A stretch of 64,000 nt of DNA from Marinobacter litoralis (GTDB taxonomy: Bacteria; Pseudomonadota; Gammaproteobacteria; Pseudomonadales; Oleiphilaceae): contig NZ_QMDL01000001.1 of assembly GCF_003336705.1 (NCBI RefSeq), positions 806,001-870,000 of the forward strand, in the 5' to 3' direction. The position numbers were made by a program, and so were the translations under genes. Below, one piece after another: positions 1 to 11,493 of this stretch. The notes under the pieces are model-generated. The model saw nothing but the letters and a program-made list of their open reading frames with translations. It did not search any database and had not been told where the DNA came from. Position 1 is the stretch's first letter; the number at the start of each line of letters is the position of its first letter.

Positions 1-455
1 ATGCGCACGGCCAGTTCGTGAGCGGCAAACCCGCCGAACACCACCGAGTGGATCGCGCCAAGGCGTGCGCAGGCCAGCATGGCGATCGCGGCTTGCGGGA
101 TCATGGGCATATAAATAATGACCCGGTCACCTTTTTGTATGCCTTGCTGTTTAAGCGCGCCCGCAAACAGTGCGACTTCGTCTCGTAATTGGTTGTAGGT
201 GTATGTTTGCTGGGTGTTGGTTACCGGCGAGTCGTAAATCAGGGCGGCCTGATCGCCTCGGCCGGCGCGAATGTTGGCATCCAGTGCAACGTCGCTGGTG
301 TTCAGTGTGCCGTCTGGGAACCATTCGCCATGACCGTTATCGAGTGGCCGCCAGATGGTGTCGGGTGTCGAGCTCCAGTCGATGTTCAGGGCTTGTTCGC
401 GCCAGAAATCGTCACGCTGATCGATGGAACGGCGAAATGCGGAGTTGTAGCTCAT
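1..455 (-). CDS. prpE: Propionyl-CoA synthetase (PrpE-like), N-terminal part, cut by window edge
   Basis: Acyl-CoA synthetase of the AMP-forming ANL superfamily; the family activates propionate (or acetate) with ATP and CoA. Only the first 151 codons lie in the window. Visible are the N-terminal cap typical of acetyl/propionyl-CoA synthetases and the conserved stretch YMPMIPQAAIAMLACARLGA followed by HSVVFGGFA. The start MSYNSAFRRSIDQ resembles PrpE more than Acs. The ATG at 455 has a GGTGGAG ribosome binding site a few bases upstream. It lies 112 bp downstream of xseA on the same strand. The AMP-binding and C-terminal catalytic lysine regions are outside the window, so substrate preference (propionate versus acetate) is inferred from the N-terminus only. 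If PrpE, it feeds the methylcitrate operon at 45-53 kb. Confidence 0.8.
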   Translation of the reverse strand, partial: MSYNSAFRRSIDQRDDFWREQALNIDWSSTPDTIWRPLDNGHGEWFPDGTLNTSDVALDANIRAGRGDQAALIYDSPVTNTQQTYTYNQLRDEVALFAGALKQQGIQKGDRVIIYMPMIPQAAIAMLACARLGAIHSVVFGGFAAHELAVR

Positions 456-567
456 AGGCTCCACCTCAGTTGAGTGGTTTTTATTCTATGTTTGGTTTCC
501 TCAACTGTAGGAGTTTTGCGGGGCTGAGCTAGTAGACCATAGGCGTAGTGATCGGTGCGGGGCCGAT

Positions 568-1917
568 TTACGATGTTTCAATCTCTGTCACGTTTGCGGA
601 AATATATCCTTGGCCGAGCTGAGTGCGAATGGTGTCGCCTTTTGTGAGTTGGTTTGCGTTTCGAACGATGTCGCCGTTTTCGTTTTTGACAATGGCGTAA
701 CCCCGCCCGAGCGTAGCAAGGGGGCTGACAACATTCAGGGTCTGAGCCTGAAACTGGAGCTTGTCTTGTTGCTGCCTCAGGTTGTGTTGTATCGCCGCTT
801 GCATGCGTTCACTCAGTCTAACCACCTGCTCGTGTGTGCTGGTGATAAGCTTTTGGGGAGATTGGGTTCCCAGTCTCTGTTTCAGATGGCCGGTTGCGAG
901 TAACTGGTGTTCCAGTTTTTGCCGCATGGCCTTATTCAGGCGCATGTCGAGTTCGTCCATACGCTGAGCTTTATCTTGCAATTCCCGGCGCGGGTCCCGC
1001 AGTCGTGCGCTCAGGTGACCAAGCTGGTTATCCAGTCGTTTAAATAAGCGTTGGGCAGAGTGTCCCAAGCGAACTCGTTGCTCGTTCAGGCGGCGCAGCC
1101 AGTCTTGTTGATCCGGAGAGATTTTCTCGGCAGCCGCCGAGGGGGTCGGGGCCCGTAAATCAGCGACAAAGTCTGCAATGGTGACGTCAACTTCGTGGCC
1201 AACGGCGCTGACCGTGGGGATAGGGCAGCCGGCTATTGCTCTGGCTACCGCTTCCTCATTGAAACACCACAAATCTTCGAGTGAACCGCCGCCTCGACCA
1301 ATGATCAAAACATCCGCCACGTTGTGTTGTTGCGCTCGCGCAATGGCGTTCACGATTTCGCTGGTGGCCGCTTTGCCCTGAACGGCGGTCGGGTAGAGCG
1401 TGACAGGAATCGCGGGGCACCGCCGGGCGAGCACGGTCAGGATGTCGTGAATCGCAGCGCCCGTGGGCGAGGTGACCACGCCAATGTGTCTGGGTGTGGC
1501 AGGGAGTGGTTTTTTGCGCGTTGGTTCGAACAACCCTTCGGCCTGAAGCTTGGCTTTGAGCGCTTCGAACGCTTGCTGTAGAGCGCCGAGGCCGGCGGGT
1601 TCCAGGTGCTCGACAATGACCTGAAAGTCACCGCGGTTTTCGTACAGGGTGACCTTGCCCCGAATACGTATTTGGTCGCCTTCACGGGGCGGGGTGCGGA
1701 TCCGCTGATTGGCACCTCGGAACATGGCGCAGCGGATCTGGCATTTTTGATCTTTTAAGGAGAAATACCAATGCCCCGAAGACGGCCGGGATAGCCCTGA
1801 TATTTCGCCTTCCACCCATACCTGCATAAAGCTGGTTTCCAGCAGGCGGCGAGCCTGACGGTTGAGTTCACTGACGCTCAAAGCATGGGGGCGGGTGTCC
1901 GGGTAGGCGGGGGTCAA
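568..1917 (-). CDS. xseA: Exodeoxyribonuclease VII large subunit
   Basis: Large, catalytic subunit of exonuclease VII, which with XseB degrades single-stranded DNA in both directions and acts in mismatch repair and damage processing in the cytoplasm. The 449-residue length matches the family. An N-terminal OB-fold of about 100 residues (VWVEGEISGLSRPSSGHWYF) is followed by the nuclease core with GVVTSPTGAAIHDIL, the IIGRGGGSLEDLWCFNEE motif and AVGHEVDVTIADFVADLRAPTPSAAA, then a long charged coiled-coil C-terminal region. It diverges from guaB, as is common in gammaproteobacteria. xseB is not in the window. Confidence 0.96.
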   Translation of the reverse strand: MTPAYPDTRPHALSVSELNRQARRLLETSFMQVWVEGEISGLSRPSSGHWYFSLKDQKCQIRCAMFRGANQRIRTPPREGDQIRIRGKVTLYENRGDFQVIVEHLEPAGLGALQQAFEALKAKLQAEGLFEPTRKKPLPATPRHIGVVTSPTGAAIHDILTVLARRCPAIPVTLYPTAVQGKAATSEIVNAIARAQQHNVADVLIIGRGGGSLEDLWCFNEEAVARAIAGCPIPTVSAVGHEVDVTIADFVADLRAPTPSAAAEKISPDQQDWLRRLNEQRVRLGHSAQRLFKRLDNQLGHLSARLRDPRRELQDKAQRMDELDMRLNKAMRQKLEHQLLATGHLKQRLGTQSPQKLITSTHEQVVRLSERMQAAIQHNLRQQQDKLQFQAQTLNVVSPLATLGRGYAIVKNENGDIVRNANQLTKGDTIRTQLGQGYISANVTEIETS

Positions 1918-2016
1918 AGTCGGGCTCCGTGGATTTTATACGCAATAGCCGAGAAGGTGACGGGTAAAAATAACGGAAATTCAGAAAGATGCAACCTGAT
2001 GGTAAGAACCCCGTGG

Positions 2017-2045
2017 TTTACTGTGTTCTGTCACCACTTTATAAT
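2017..2045 (+). promoter_or_regulatory. Candidate sigma-70 promoter of guaB
   Basis: TTTACT at 2017-2022, a 17-bp spacer and a perfect TATAAT at 2040-2045, in the xseA/guaB divergent gap. Transcription would start near 2052, giving a leader of about 80 nt before guaB. Prediction from sequence only. Confidence 0.6.
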
Positions 2046-2089
2046 AGATCGATTAAGGATTTTGCTCTGTTACATCGCTTCAGATGTAG

Positions 2090-3595
<1,506 letters not shown>

Positions 3596-3610
3596 TTATT
3601 GCTTGATTTG

Positions 3611-3645
3611 ACACAGCCCGGTTTCCGGGCTGTGTTGTTTCTCTT
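3611..3645 (+). terminator. Hairpin between guaB and guaA
   Basis: A perfect 11-bp stem (ACACAGCCCGG at 3611-3621, CCGGGCTGTGT at 3625-3635) closes a TTT loop and is followed by a T-rich tract TGTTTCTCTT. It ends about 16 bases before the guaA ATG. It looks like an intrinsic terminator, possibly leaky so that guaA is expressed at a lower level than guaB, or an mRNA-stabilising hairpin. Confidence 0.65.
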
Positions 3646-3660
3646 CAGCCCGAGGACTCC

Positions 3661-5238
3661 ATGGCTCAGAACATTCACGACCACCGTATCCTGATTCTCG
3701 ATTTCGGTTCCCAGTACACCCAATTGATTGCTCGCCGTGTGCGGGAAATTGGCGTGTATTGCGAAGTTAAAGCCTTTGATATCACCGACGAAGAACTCAA
3801 CGAGTTCAACCCCAAAGGCATCATTTTAGCGGGTGGGCCGGAATCGGTTACCGAATTGGGTGGGCCGCGAGCGCCAGAGAGCCTGTTCGATAAAGGTATT
3901 CCGGTGCTGGGTATTTGCTACGGCATGCAAACCATGGCGGAGCAACTGGGCGGCCGTGTCGCCAGCTCGGAGAAACGCGAATTCGGCTATGCACAAGTCA
4001 AAGTGCGCGCCAAAGGGCCATTGTTGAACGATATTACCGATCACCTGACACCTGCCGGCGATTCTTTGCTGGATGTGTGGATGAGTCACGGCGATAAAGT
4101 GGTAGCGATGCCTGAAGGGTTCGAACTACTGGCTTCTACCGAAAGCGCTCCGATCGCCGCGATGCAGGACCTGTCCCGCAACCTGTTCGGTGTGCAGTTC
4201 CACCCCGAGGTCACTCATACGCTTCAGGGTAAACGGATTCTTGAGCACTTTGTTCTGAATATCTGTGGCTGTGAAGCCTTGTGGACTCCGGCCAAAATCG
4301 TAGACGATGCGGTGCGCCAGATCCGTGAGCAGGTGGGCACTGATAAAGTACTGCTTGGTCTGTCTGGCGGTGTTGATTCGTCGGTAACCGCGGCGCTGTT
4401 GCACAAGGCCATCGGCGATCAGCTGACCTGCGTGTTCGTGGACAATGGCCTGTTGCGCCTGAACGAAGGTGATCAGGTAATGGATATGTTCGGCAGCAGC
4501 ATGGGGGTGAAAGTCATCCGCGCTGATGCAGAAGATCTATTCCTGTCGAAGTTGAAGGGTGTCAGCGATCCCGAGCAAAAGCGGAAAGTCATCGGTAACA
4601 CGTTTATTGAAGTGTTCGATGAAGAGGCAGCCAAGATCAAAGATGTGAACTGGCTGGCTCAGGGCACGATTTACCCAGACGTGATTGAATCAGCTGCGTC
4701 GAAGACGGGTAAGGCACATGTGATCAAGTCCCACCACAACGTGGGCGGTTTGCCAGAAACCATGAAGATGAAACTGGTTGAGCCACTGCGTGAGTTGTTC
4801 AAAGACGAAGTGCGGAGAATCGGTCTTGAGTTAGGCTTGCCCTACGACATGGTCTACCGTCATCCGTTCCCGGGGCCAGGCCTGGGTGTTCGTATTCTGG
4901 GTGAAGTGAAGAAAGAATACGCCGACATCTTGCGTCACGCCGATGCCATCTTCCTGGAAGAATTGCACCGTGCTGATCTGTACCACAAAACCAGTCAGGC
5001 GTTCGCTGTCTTCCTGCCGGTTAAATCTGTCGGTGTTGTGGGTGATGCTCGCCGGTATGAATGGGTTGTGGCACTGCGTGCTGTTGAAACCATCGACTTC
5101 ATGACCGCTCGTTGGGCGCACCTGCCGTACGAGCTGTTGGAGACCGTTTCTAACCGGATCATCAATGAAATCAGTGGTATTTCAAGGGTGACCTACGACG
5201 TGTCGTCCAAGCCGCCTGCGACGATTGAGTGGGAGTGA
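3661..5238 (+). CDS. guaA: GMP synthase (glutamine-hydrolysing)
   Basis: Aminates XMP to GMP using ATP and glutamine. Residues about 8-200 are a class I glutamine amidotransferase domain with the nucleophile Cys86 in GICYGMQT and the HPEVTHT histidine/glutamate pair. The ATP pyrophosphatase domain begins at about residue 230 with the PP-loop LSGGVDSS (Ser235), and the C-terminal dimerisation domain ends in PPATIEWE, the invariant GMP synthase terminus. At 525 residues it is full length. It follows guaB by 65 bp. Confidence 0.98.
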   Translation: MAQNIHDHRILILDFGSQYTQLIARRVREIGVYCEVKAFDITDEELNEFNPKGIILAGGPESVTELGGPRAPESLFDKGIPVLGICYGMQTMAEQLGGRVASSEKREFGYAQVKVRAKGPLLNDITDHLTPAGDSLLDVWMSHGDKVVAMPEGFELLASTESAPIAAMQDLSRNLFGVQFHPEVTHTLQGKRILEHFVLNICGCEALWTPAKIVDDAVRQIREQVGTDKVLLGLSGGVDSSVTAALLHKAIGDQLTCVFVDNGLLRLNEGDQVMDMFGSSMGVKVIRADAEDLFLSKLKGVSDPEQKRKVIGNTFIEVFDEEAAKIKDVNWLAQGTIYPDVIESAASKTGKAHVIKSHHNVGGLPETMKMKLVEPLRELFKDEVRRIGLELGLPYDMVYRHPFPGPGLGVRILGEVKKEYADILRHADAIFLEELHRADLYHKTSQAFAVFLPVKSVGVVGDARRYEWVVALRAVETIDFMTARWAHLPYELLETVSNRIINEISGISRVTYDVSSKPPATIEWE

Positions 5239-5427
5239 TTGGTTAGCAAATGAATGCCGGAAGATGTTGAATGATGTGTCCAATTATTTTACAAGCTTCC
5301 GGTGCAGTTGCTCTTAGTGGCTGCTAACGAGTTGAATTCCGGATTTTTTTCAATTTAGGCACAGGAAGTGCCTATTGGGAGCGAGCAGTACTCATACCAT
5401 GAAATTGGGGAAACCCAGGGAGCTTCT

Positions 5428-6042
5428 ATGCGACACTTTAAACTCGCTCTAGTACTTTTCGTTTCGATGTGTTTGCCGGGTCTGGCAAACGCTGCACTCA
5501 TATCGGCTGGCTTTCAGGTAAATCTTAACGATTCAGACCCGGGGCTGGTCGTTGATTCTGCAGACATTGCCGCAAATCCGTTCTCCTTCACGTTAAACGA
5601 GGGCGATAGCACAACGTTCAAGTTGTTTAAAATTTGGACGGATGAGACTGCAGTCAACGGTGATGATCAGGTCGCAAAAGCTATCTCAGTTGATTTTAAC
5701 TTTACCTCGCCAGCGCTGGTGTCTGGTTCAGCAAACGGAAATACCATCGGTAAAAAGTGGATTGGTGGACTTTTCCAGGGCGGGTATCTGTCATGGGGCG
5801 CGCCGCTGCAATTGGTGTTTGGAGCGCTCGGAGATGGCCTGTTAGAGGTAAGTCTATCTGATACGAAGTTCAATAAAGGATTGTTCGGAATTAACGACGG
5901 AGAAAAGTATGGTGCAAAGGTTAAAGCTACCATCACTCTTGTTCGCAACGCGAGTCAGGTACCAGAGCCGGGCACTTTGGGGCTGTTAGCCGCGGGCCTT
6001 CTAGGCTTCGGGCTGCGTGCCCGTCGTCGTTTGGTAAGCTGA
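5428..6042 (+). CDS. PEP-CTERM sorting domain protein, secreted
   Basis: A 204-residue secreted protein of unknown function. The N-terminus is a signal peptide (MRHFKLALVLFVSMCLPG, cut near LANA-A). The C-terminus is a textbook PEP-CTERM tail: VPEPGTLGLLAAG, a short hydrophobic helix, then basic RARRR. Such tails are recognised and cleaved by exosortases, and the proteins usually reach the cell surface or an exopolysaccharide matrix. An in-frame ATG at 5368 exists, but 5428 has AGGGAG upstream and starts the signal peptide directly. The middle region is Asp/Ser/Thr-rich and shows no domain I recognise. It stands alone with its own terminator, about 48 kb from the XrtA-type locus that probably processes it. 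Confidence 0.88.
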   Translation: MRHFKLALVLFVSMCLPGLANAALISAGFQVNLNDSDPGLVVDSADIAANPFSFTLNEGDSTTFKLFKIWTDETAVNGDDQVAKAISVDFNFTSPALVSGSANGNTIGKKWIGGLFQGGYLSWGAPLQLVFGALGDGLLEVSLSDTKFNKGLFGINDGEKYGAKVKATITLVRNASQVPEPGTLGLLAAGLLGFGLRARRRLVS

Positions 6043-6075
6043 AAGCCATTCAGTAATATTCAATGAGTGCTGTAA

Positions 6076-6108
6076 CGGGGCCAGATGAAAGTCTGGCCCC
6101 GTTTTTTT
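6076..6108 (+). terminator. Intrinsic terminator of the PEP-CTERM gene
   Basis: CGGGGCCAGA (6076-6085) pairs with TCTGGCCCCG (6092-6101) around a 6-nt loop, followed by seven T residues. Strong rho-independent terminator. Confidence 0.93.
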
Positions 6109-6365
6109 ATGCCTAGGAATCGTATGAGAGAGTGGTAAGGCGCTAAGACCTCGGATTGTGACGGTAAATTCACGCATTTGAACAGTATTCCTGCAACTTA
6201 AATCCTCGATGCTACACTTTTCTTGATGCTTCCTGTTTATAGGGTTGTTCTCCTCTGCGAACGGCTTGGGAGCAGGGTGTAGCGAGGAGTGAGCTGTTGT
6301 GTTGAAGCTACAATGGCGGCGGGGCTTAGGTTGTAGAGTTTGATCAATAACAAAAGAGTGGGGAT
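6109..6365. other. Intergenic stretch with no recognised element
   Basis: Between the PEP-CTERM terminator and the GGDEF-EAL gene I find no convincing ORF, RNA or repeat. It presumably holds the promoter of the downstream gene, but no clear -35/-10 pair stands out. Confidence 0.5.
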
Positions 6366-8435
6366 ATGGAAAATCATCACGAAGATACAAGGGACGCTGT
6401 ACGTCAGCTATTTGATAGCGTTGATGCGATTTCCGTTCAAGGGTACGACCAAGAGCGGAGAGTTGTTTATTGGAACATAGGTAGTGAAAAACTATACGGC
6501 TATACCGCCGCAGAAGCGATAGGGCAAAAACTGGAAGACTTGATTATCCCTGACCATCTGCGCGAAGGCGTTGTGTCGTCGCATCATAATTGGGTCGTTA
6601 ACGGTGTTGAAATACCAGCGGCCGAGCTTGTCTTGCGGAGTAAGAGTGGCCGGGATGTCAGCGTTTATTCAAGCCATGTCATGTTCCGGAACGCGCGTGA
6701 CGAGTGCGAAATGTATTGCATTGATGTGGATTTGGGTGATGTAAAAAAAGCTCAGTCACAAGCTGTTTCGAAGGAAGAGCTGCTAAAGGGTGTGTTTGAA
6801 TCGCTTCCCGATTTGTTTTTCCTGGTGACGGAAGACGGACGTATCATTGAATGTCACGCAGGCGACAGTCGGAAGCTGTATGTTCAGTATGACAATATAC
6901 TGGGCGAAAATATGGCTGATTTTTTGCCGGAAGAAGTGGCGGCCAAGTTCCGTAATTACTTCGAAAAAGCGATGCGGGAAGGTGGAGTACTTAGCTTTGA
7001 ATATTGTTTAGATCTTCCCATCGGCAAAGCGTATTTCGAGGCAAGAATCAGCCATTTGGCAGGTCAAAAACAGCTCGTGATCATCGCTCGGGATATCACA
7101 GAAGCCCATGAGACCGCGGAGCTCATTCGGAAGCAGGCGTATTTCGATTCTTTGACTTCCATTCCGAACCGTTTTTTATCGCTGGATCGCTTGTCGCAAA
7201 TGGTCAAAGAGCTGGAGCGAAGCGGTGAAAAAGCTGCAGTGGTTTTCCTGGATGTTGACGATTTTAAAAAGATAAATGACTCGTTAGGTCATGACGTAGG
7301 AGACAAGGTCCTCATTGAGGCAGCCAACAGGCTGAGTTCGACCGTTCGAGATTCGGATACCGTGGGCCGATTGGGTGGCGACGAATTCATTGTGCTGTTG
7401 GGGTCTCTGGCTGAAAGCTATGATGCGGTTGATATTGTAGAGAAACTGCTCGATGTCTTCAGGGAGCCTTTCAGGATTGACGGAAGGGAGCTGATACTGA
7501 CTACGAGCATTGGTGTGGCTGTCTATCCGGATAACGGTACAAGCGCCTCTGACCTACTGCGAAATGCAGATGCCGCAATGTATCAATCCAAAGAGCAGGG
7601 CCGGAACACTTATTCGTTTTTCACTAAGCAAATGAATGAGATGATTTTGCGCAGGCTGGAAATCGAAGAACAGCTTTACGGTGCGCTGGAGCGTAACGAA
7701 TTCGAGGTCTACTATCAGCCGAAAATTAATTTGAAAGACCGAAAAGTTATGGGCGCTGAAGCTCTGCTGCGCTGGCATAACCCGTTGGTGGGACAGGTTG
7801 CACCTGATGAATTTATACCCATTGCCGAGCATACCGGCTTGATCGAACCCATTGGCAAGTATGTGCTCGCTCAAGCTTTGGCGTTTTTAAACGAATGGAG
7901 TCAGGCGCATCGGCAGGATTACACCATGGCGGTCAATCTTTCGCCGAGGCAGTTCAGAGATCAGGGCTTCGTTGAGTTTGTCAAAGAGTGCCTTGGTTCA
8001 TGCGATGTTACACCGGAGCGCTTGGAGTTTGAAATTACCGAAGGTGTTTTAATGATAGGGCAGTCCTGCGTGGATGAAGTTCTATCTGCCTTAAACGCTT
8101 TAGGGGTGAAATTGTCGATGGATGATTTCGGAACCGGGTATTCATCGTTGAGCTATCTCAGGCAGTACAACTTCGATCTCCTGAAGGTAGACCGCAGTTT
8201 TGTCAGTGGTATCACGGCGAACCAAGAGGATCGAGACCTTGTAACGGCGACCATAGCGATGGCGCACAGCTTACACCTGGATGTCGTTGCTGAAGGCGTC
8301 GAAACAGGTGAACAGCTTAAGTTACTGAATGAGTTGGGCTGTGATGTGGCGCAGGGATACTATTTCAGCAAACCCATCCCCGCACTTGAGATGAAAGCGT
8401 TCAAATTGAAGGAGCGCTTCGAGGTCGAATGCTGA
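6366..8435 (+). CDS. PAS-PAS-GGDEF-EAL cyclic-di-GMP turnover protein
   Basis: A 689-residue cytoplasmic signalling protein. Two PAS sensor domains (about residues 12-120 and 138-240) precede a GGDEF domain (about 250-420) and an EAL domain (about 435-680). The diguanylate cyclase motif GGDEF is intact at 337-341, and an RDSD inhibitory site sits five residues before it. The phosphodiesterase signature is also complete: EAL at 465-467, NLSPRQF, EITEG, DDFGTGYSSLSYL, KVDRSF and AEGVET. It may therefore make and degrade c-di-GMP depending on the PAS input. There are no membrane segments. It is monocistronic. A link to the EPS locus is plausible, since c-di-GMP often controls polysaccharide production, but nothing in the sequence shows it. 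Confidence 0.95.
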   Translation: MENHHEDTRDAVRQLFDSVDAISVQGYDQERRVVYWNIGSEKLYGYTAAEAIGQKLEDLIIPDHLREGVVSSHHNWVVNGVEIPAAELVLRSKSGRDVSVYSSHVMFRNARDECEMYCIDVDLGDVKKAQSQAVSKEELLKGVFESLPDLFFLVTEDGRIIECHAGDSRKLYVQYDNILGENMADFLPEEVAAKFRNYFEKAMREGGVLSFEYCLDLPIGKAYFEARISHLAGQKQLVIIARDITEAHETAELIRKQAYFDSLTSIPNRFLSLDRLSQMVKELERSGEKAAVVFLDVDDFKKINDSLGHDVGDKVLIEAANRLSSTVRDSDTVGRLGGDEFIVLLGSLAESYDAVDIVEKLLDVFREPFRIDGRELILTTSIGVAVYPDNGTSASDLLRNADAAMYQSKEQGRNTYSFFTKQMNEMILRRLEIEEQLYGALERNEFEVYYQPKINLKDRKVMGAEALLRWHNPLVGQVAPDEFIPIAEHTGLIEPIGKYVLAQALAFLNEWSQAHRQDYTMAVNLSPRQFRDQGFVEFVKECLGSCDVTPERLEFEITEGVLMIGQSCVDEVLSALNALGVKLSMDDFGTGYSSLSYLRQYNFDLLKVDRSFVSGITANQEDRDLVTATIAMAHSLHLDVVAEGVETGEQLKLLNELGCDVAQGYYFSKPIPALEMKAFKLKERFEVEC

Positions 8436-8601
8436 ATCGGTGGGCGGGGCGATTTTTTGTGACCGAGCCTTGTTTATGATCCAGGGTTTGAAGAGGGTTT
8501 GGCGCGCCACGGTTGGTTGAGAGACGGAATGGTGGTATTTTCCGCGTTGTTGAAGAGCCCGCTATTGCGATTGTTAAGCCCTTATCAGACGAACCTCGTT
8601 T

Positions 8602-9105
8602 ATGCCCGAAGTACACGCCCTTGATAAATACTGGATGGCTCGCGCTTTGTCGTTAGCTGCTCAAGCCGCAGAGGTCGATGAAGTTCCGGTCGGTGCGATT
8701 GTCGTTCGCGATGGTCGTGAGTTAGGGGTGGGTTATAATGCGCCGATTACCGGGTGCGATCCGACAGCCCACGCAGAAGTGCGTGCCTTGCGCGATGCCG
8801 CAGCCAGAGCTGGAAACTATCGGCTGAGTGGAGCAACGCTTTACGTTACGCTAGAGCCCTGTACCATGTGTGTAGGGGCTATTGTTCATAGCCGTGTAAG
8901 CCGCATTGTTTACGGTGCACTAGAGCCCAAAGCGGGTGCCGTCGAATCAGCACGGCGCACCCTTGAGGAGCCTTTTCTCAACTGGCAAGTCGAGACGGTC
9001 GGTGGGGTTCTTGCCGATGAATGCGGGCAAATTATCAGTGACTTTTTCAGCCGCCGGCGAGATGAAATCCGTCGTCAGCGTAAACAACATTCAGGGAAGG
9101 AGTAA
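8602..9105 (+). CDS. tadA: tRNA-specific adenosine deaminase
   Basis: Deaminates A34 of tRNA-Arg(ACG) to inosine. The zinc site is intact: HAE at residues 57-59 and PCTMC with Cys87 and Cys90. At 167 residues it has the usual size. An in-frame ATG opens the conserved YWMARALSLAAQAAEVDEVPVG region after only about ten residues. galE begins six bases after its stop, suggesting cotranscription. Confidence 0.95.
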   Translation: MPEVHALDKYWMARALSLAAQAAEVDEVPVGAIVVRDGRELGVGYNAPITGCDPTAHAEVRALRDAAARAGNYRLSGATLYVTLEPCTMCVGAIVHSRVSRIVYGALEPKAGAVESARRTLEEPFLNWQVETVGGVLADECGQIISDFFSRRRDEIRRQRKQHSGKE

Positions 9106-9111
9106 TTTCAC

Positions 9112-10101
9112 GTGAAAGTACTTGTGACTGGCGGTGCCGGCTATATCGGCAGCCACGCTGTCCGTCAGTTGGCCGAAGCCGGTCATGACATTGTGGTGTT
9201 TGATAACCTGTCCACAGGGTACCGTTGGGCGGTAACGGCAGGTGAACTGGTGGTGGGAGATCTCTGCGACGAGGCAGCCATTGAAGCGCTGTTTGCCGCC
9301 CACGATTTCGAGGCCGTTTTGCATTTTGCCGCGAATATTGTGGTGCCGGAGTCCGTTAGCAATCCTCTGAAGTACTACAGCAACAATACTCGCAATACCC
9401 TGAATCTACTCAAAGCGATTGAGCGCCATAAAACACCTTATATGGTGTTTTCGTCCACCGCAGCAGTATATGGAATGCCTGAGCAAACCGTACTGACCGA
9501 GGACATGCCGTTGGCTCCGATCAATCCGTATGGCGCATCAAAAATGATGAGCGAGCGGATGATTATGGATCTGGCCGCAGCGTCTAGCCTTAGTTACGTG
9601 GTGTTGCGCTACTTCAACGTTGCGGGAGCCAATCCGGACGGTCTTTTGGGGCAGGCGACGCCTGAAGCAACGCACCTCATTAAAGTGGCCTGTGAGTGTG
9701 TGACCGGCCAGCGCGAAGGCATGAGCGTGTTCGGAACAGACTACGAAACCCGCGACGGAACCTGTGTTCGTGACTACATCCACGTTGAAGATCTGGCTAA
9801 GGCTCATGTGATGGCGCTGGGTTACATGGCAGGTGGCGGCGATTCTCAGGTACTTAATTGTGGCTATGGCAGCGGGTTTACGGTTAACGAAGTGATTGAT
9901 GTGGTTAAAGAGGAATCGGGCGTTGATTTTCCGGTTGAAACCACTGGCCGGCGACCCGGCGACCCGGCAGCGCTCATGGCCGATAACGCCAGAATCAAAC
10001 AAGTACTAGGTTGGCAGCCCGATTACGATAATCTTAATACGATAGTGCGCACCGCCTTGGCGTGGGAAAAGATCTGGCTTGAGAAAAAAGCTGCGAAGTA
10101 A
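9112..10101 (+). CDS. galE: UDP-glucose 4-epimerase
   Basis: Short-chain dehydrogenase fold enzyme interconverting UDP-glucose and UDP-galactose with bound NAD. The N-terminal Rossmann motif GGAGYIGSHAVRQL and the catalytic region with SSTAAVYG and YGASKMMSE (YxxxK) are present. GalE-specific features include the R-G-D-P-A stretch near the C-terminus. It starts with GTG at 9112, preceded by AAGGAG. It is followed after 32 bp by ugd, so both enzymes drawing on UDP-glucose are together. Confidence 0.93.
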   Translation: MKVLVTGGAGYIGSHAVRQLAEAGHDIVVFDNLSTGYRWAVTAGELVVGDLCDEAAIEALFAAHDFEAVLHFAANIVVPESVSNPLKYYSNNTRNTLNLLKAIERHKTPYMVFSSTAAVYGMPEQTVLTEDMPLAPINPYGASKMMSERMIMDLAAASSLSYVVLRYFNVAGANPDGLLGQATPEATHLIKVACECVTGQREGMSVFGTDYETRDGTCVRDYIHVEDLAKAHVMALGYMAGGGDSQVLNCGYGSGFTVNEVIDVVKEESGVDFPVETTGRRPGDPAALMADNARIKQVLGWQPDYDNLNTIVRTALAWEKIWLEKKAAK

Positions 10102-10133
10102 CGCTTTAATTCATTGTTTTCGAGAAAGAATTC

Positions 10134-11480
10134 ATGAAAATTACGATTTTTGGAACAGGTTATGTTGGCCTCGTGACCGGCGCTTGTCTGGCGGATGTGG
10201 GGCACGACGTGCTGTGCATGGATGTGGACGAGGGCAAAATTAATAAGCTGAAAAACGGCCAGATTCCTATCTACGAGCCGGGCCTGGAGTCGATCGTCAA
10301 GCACACGTTCGAAGCCGGCCGCTTATCCTTTACCACCGATGTTGAAGATGCGGTTAAGCACGGTACTTTGCAGTTCATCGCGGTCGGAACACCGCCGGAT
10401 GAAGACGGTTCGGCCGACCTGCAGTACGTATTGGCCGTGGCGAAATCCATCGGCCAATACATGGACGGGTACAAAGTCGTGGTTGATAAGTCCACGGTGC
10501 CCGTAGGCACTGGTGACAAGGTCAAGTCTGCCGTGCGCGCGCAATTGGATAAGCGCGGTCTTGAGCTGGAGTTCGATGTGGTCTCCAACCCCGAATTCTT
10601 GAAAGAAGGGGCGGCCATTAATGATTTCATGAAGCCCGACCGAATTGTGATTGGTACCGATAGCGAGCAAGCGGCCGATTTGCTTCGGGAAGTGTATTAC
10701 CCGTTCAACCGGAATCGTGATCGCATGATCTTTATGGATATCCGTTCGGCGGAGTTGACCAAGTACGCTGCAAACTCCATGTTGGCCACAAAAATCAGTT
10801 TCATGAACGAGATGTCCAACCTGGCTGAGCGTTTGGGTGCGGATATCGAAGCGGTGCGCCGTGGGATCGGGTCAGATCCTCGTATCGGGTATCACTTCAT
10901 TTACCCCGGCTGTGGCTATGGTGGATCCTGCTTCCCGAAAGACGTTCAAGCTCTGACCCGCACCGCTCGTGATTGCGATTACGACGCCAAGCTGTTGAAC
11001 GCGGTTGAAGCGGTGAACTATGCTCAAAAACACGTGCTGTTCGATAAGATCAGTCACTACTTCCAGGGAAATCTGGAAGGCAAAGTAGTCGCTCTTTGGG
11101 GTTTGGCGTTCAAACCGAACACCGATGACATGCGTGAAGCCTCATCCAGAATGTTGATGGAAAGCTTGTGGAAGGCTGGGGCAAAGGTTCAGGCTTTCGA
11201 TCCAGAAGCGATGAATGAAACCCAGCGCATTTATGGCGACCATGACGGCCTGACCTTGTGCGGCACCAAAGAACAGGCGTTGAAAGGGGCAGATGTGTTG
11301 GTCATCTGCACAGAATGGAAAGAGTTCCGTTCCCCGGACTTTGATGCCATTGCCGGCACTTTGAAAGAGCCAGCGGTGTTTGACGGTCGAAACCTGTATG
11401 AGCCGGAAATGCTGGAGCGCTATGGTCTGACCTATTACGCCATCGGGCGCGGTCAAAACCAGTTTCATTCGGCGGGCTGA
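10134..11480 (+). CDS. ugd: UDP-glucose 6-dehydrogenase
   Basis: Oxidises UDP-glucose to UDP-glucuronate with two NAD+. The 448-residue protein has the N-terminal Rossmann motif [19 protein letters not shown], the central [12 protein letters not shown] and the catalytic cysteine loop [13 protein letters not shown], then the C-terminal UDP-binding domain with [17 protein letters not shown]. It is typical of class I UDP-glucose dehydrogenases. The product is the substrate for the 4-epimerase gene at 31.2 kb. It lies between galE and a HIT-family gene with short gaps. Confidence 0.96.
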   Translation: MKITIFGTGYVGLVTGACLADVGHDVLCMDVDEGKINKLKNGQIPIYEPGLESIVKHTFEAGRLSFTTDVEDAVKHGTLQFIAVGTPPDEDGSADLQYVLAVAKSIGQYMDGYKVVVDKSTVPVGTGDKVKSAVRAQLDKRGLELEFDVVSNPEFLKEGAAINDFMKPDRIVIGTDSEQAADLLREVYYPFNRNRDRMIFMDIRSAELTKYAANSMLATKISFMNEMSNLAERLGADIEAVRRGIGSDPRIGYHFIYPGCGYGGSCFPKDVQALTRTARDCDYDAKLLNAVEAVNYAQKHVLFDKISHYFQGNLEGKVVALWGLAFKPNTDDMREASSRMLMESLWKAGAKVQAFDPEAMNETQRIYGDHDGLTLCGTKEQALKGADVLVICTEWKEFRSPDFDAIAGTLKEPAVFDGRNLYEPEMLERYGLTYYAIGRGQNQFHSAG

Positions 11481-11493
11481 TTAAGGGCAAACC

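Noticed and set aside
5258..5304. CCGGAAG/CTTCCGG inverted repeat after guaA as a terminator
   Set aside because: The loop of more than 30 bases and absence of a following T-run make an intrinsic terminator unlikely.
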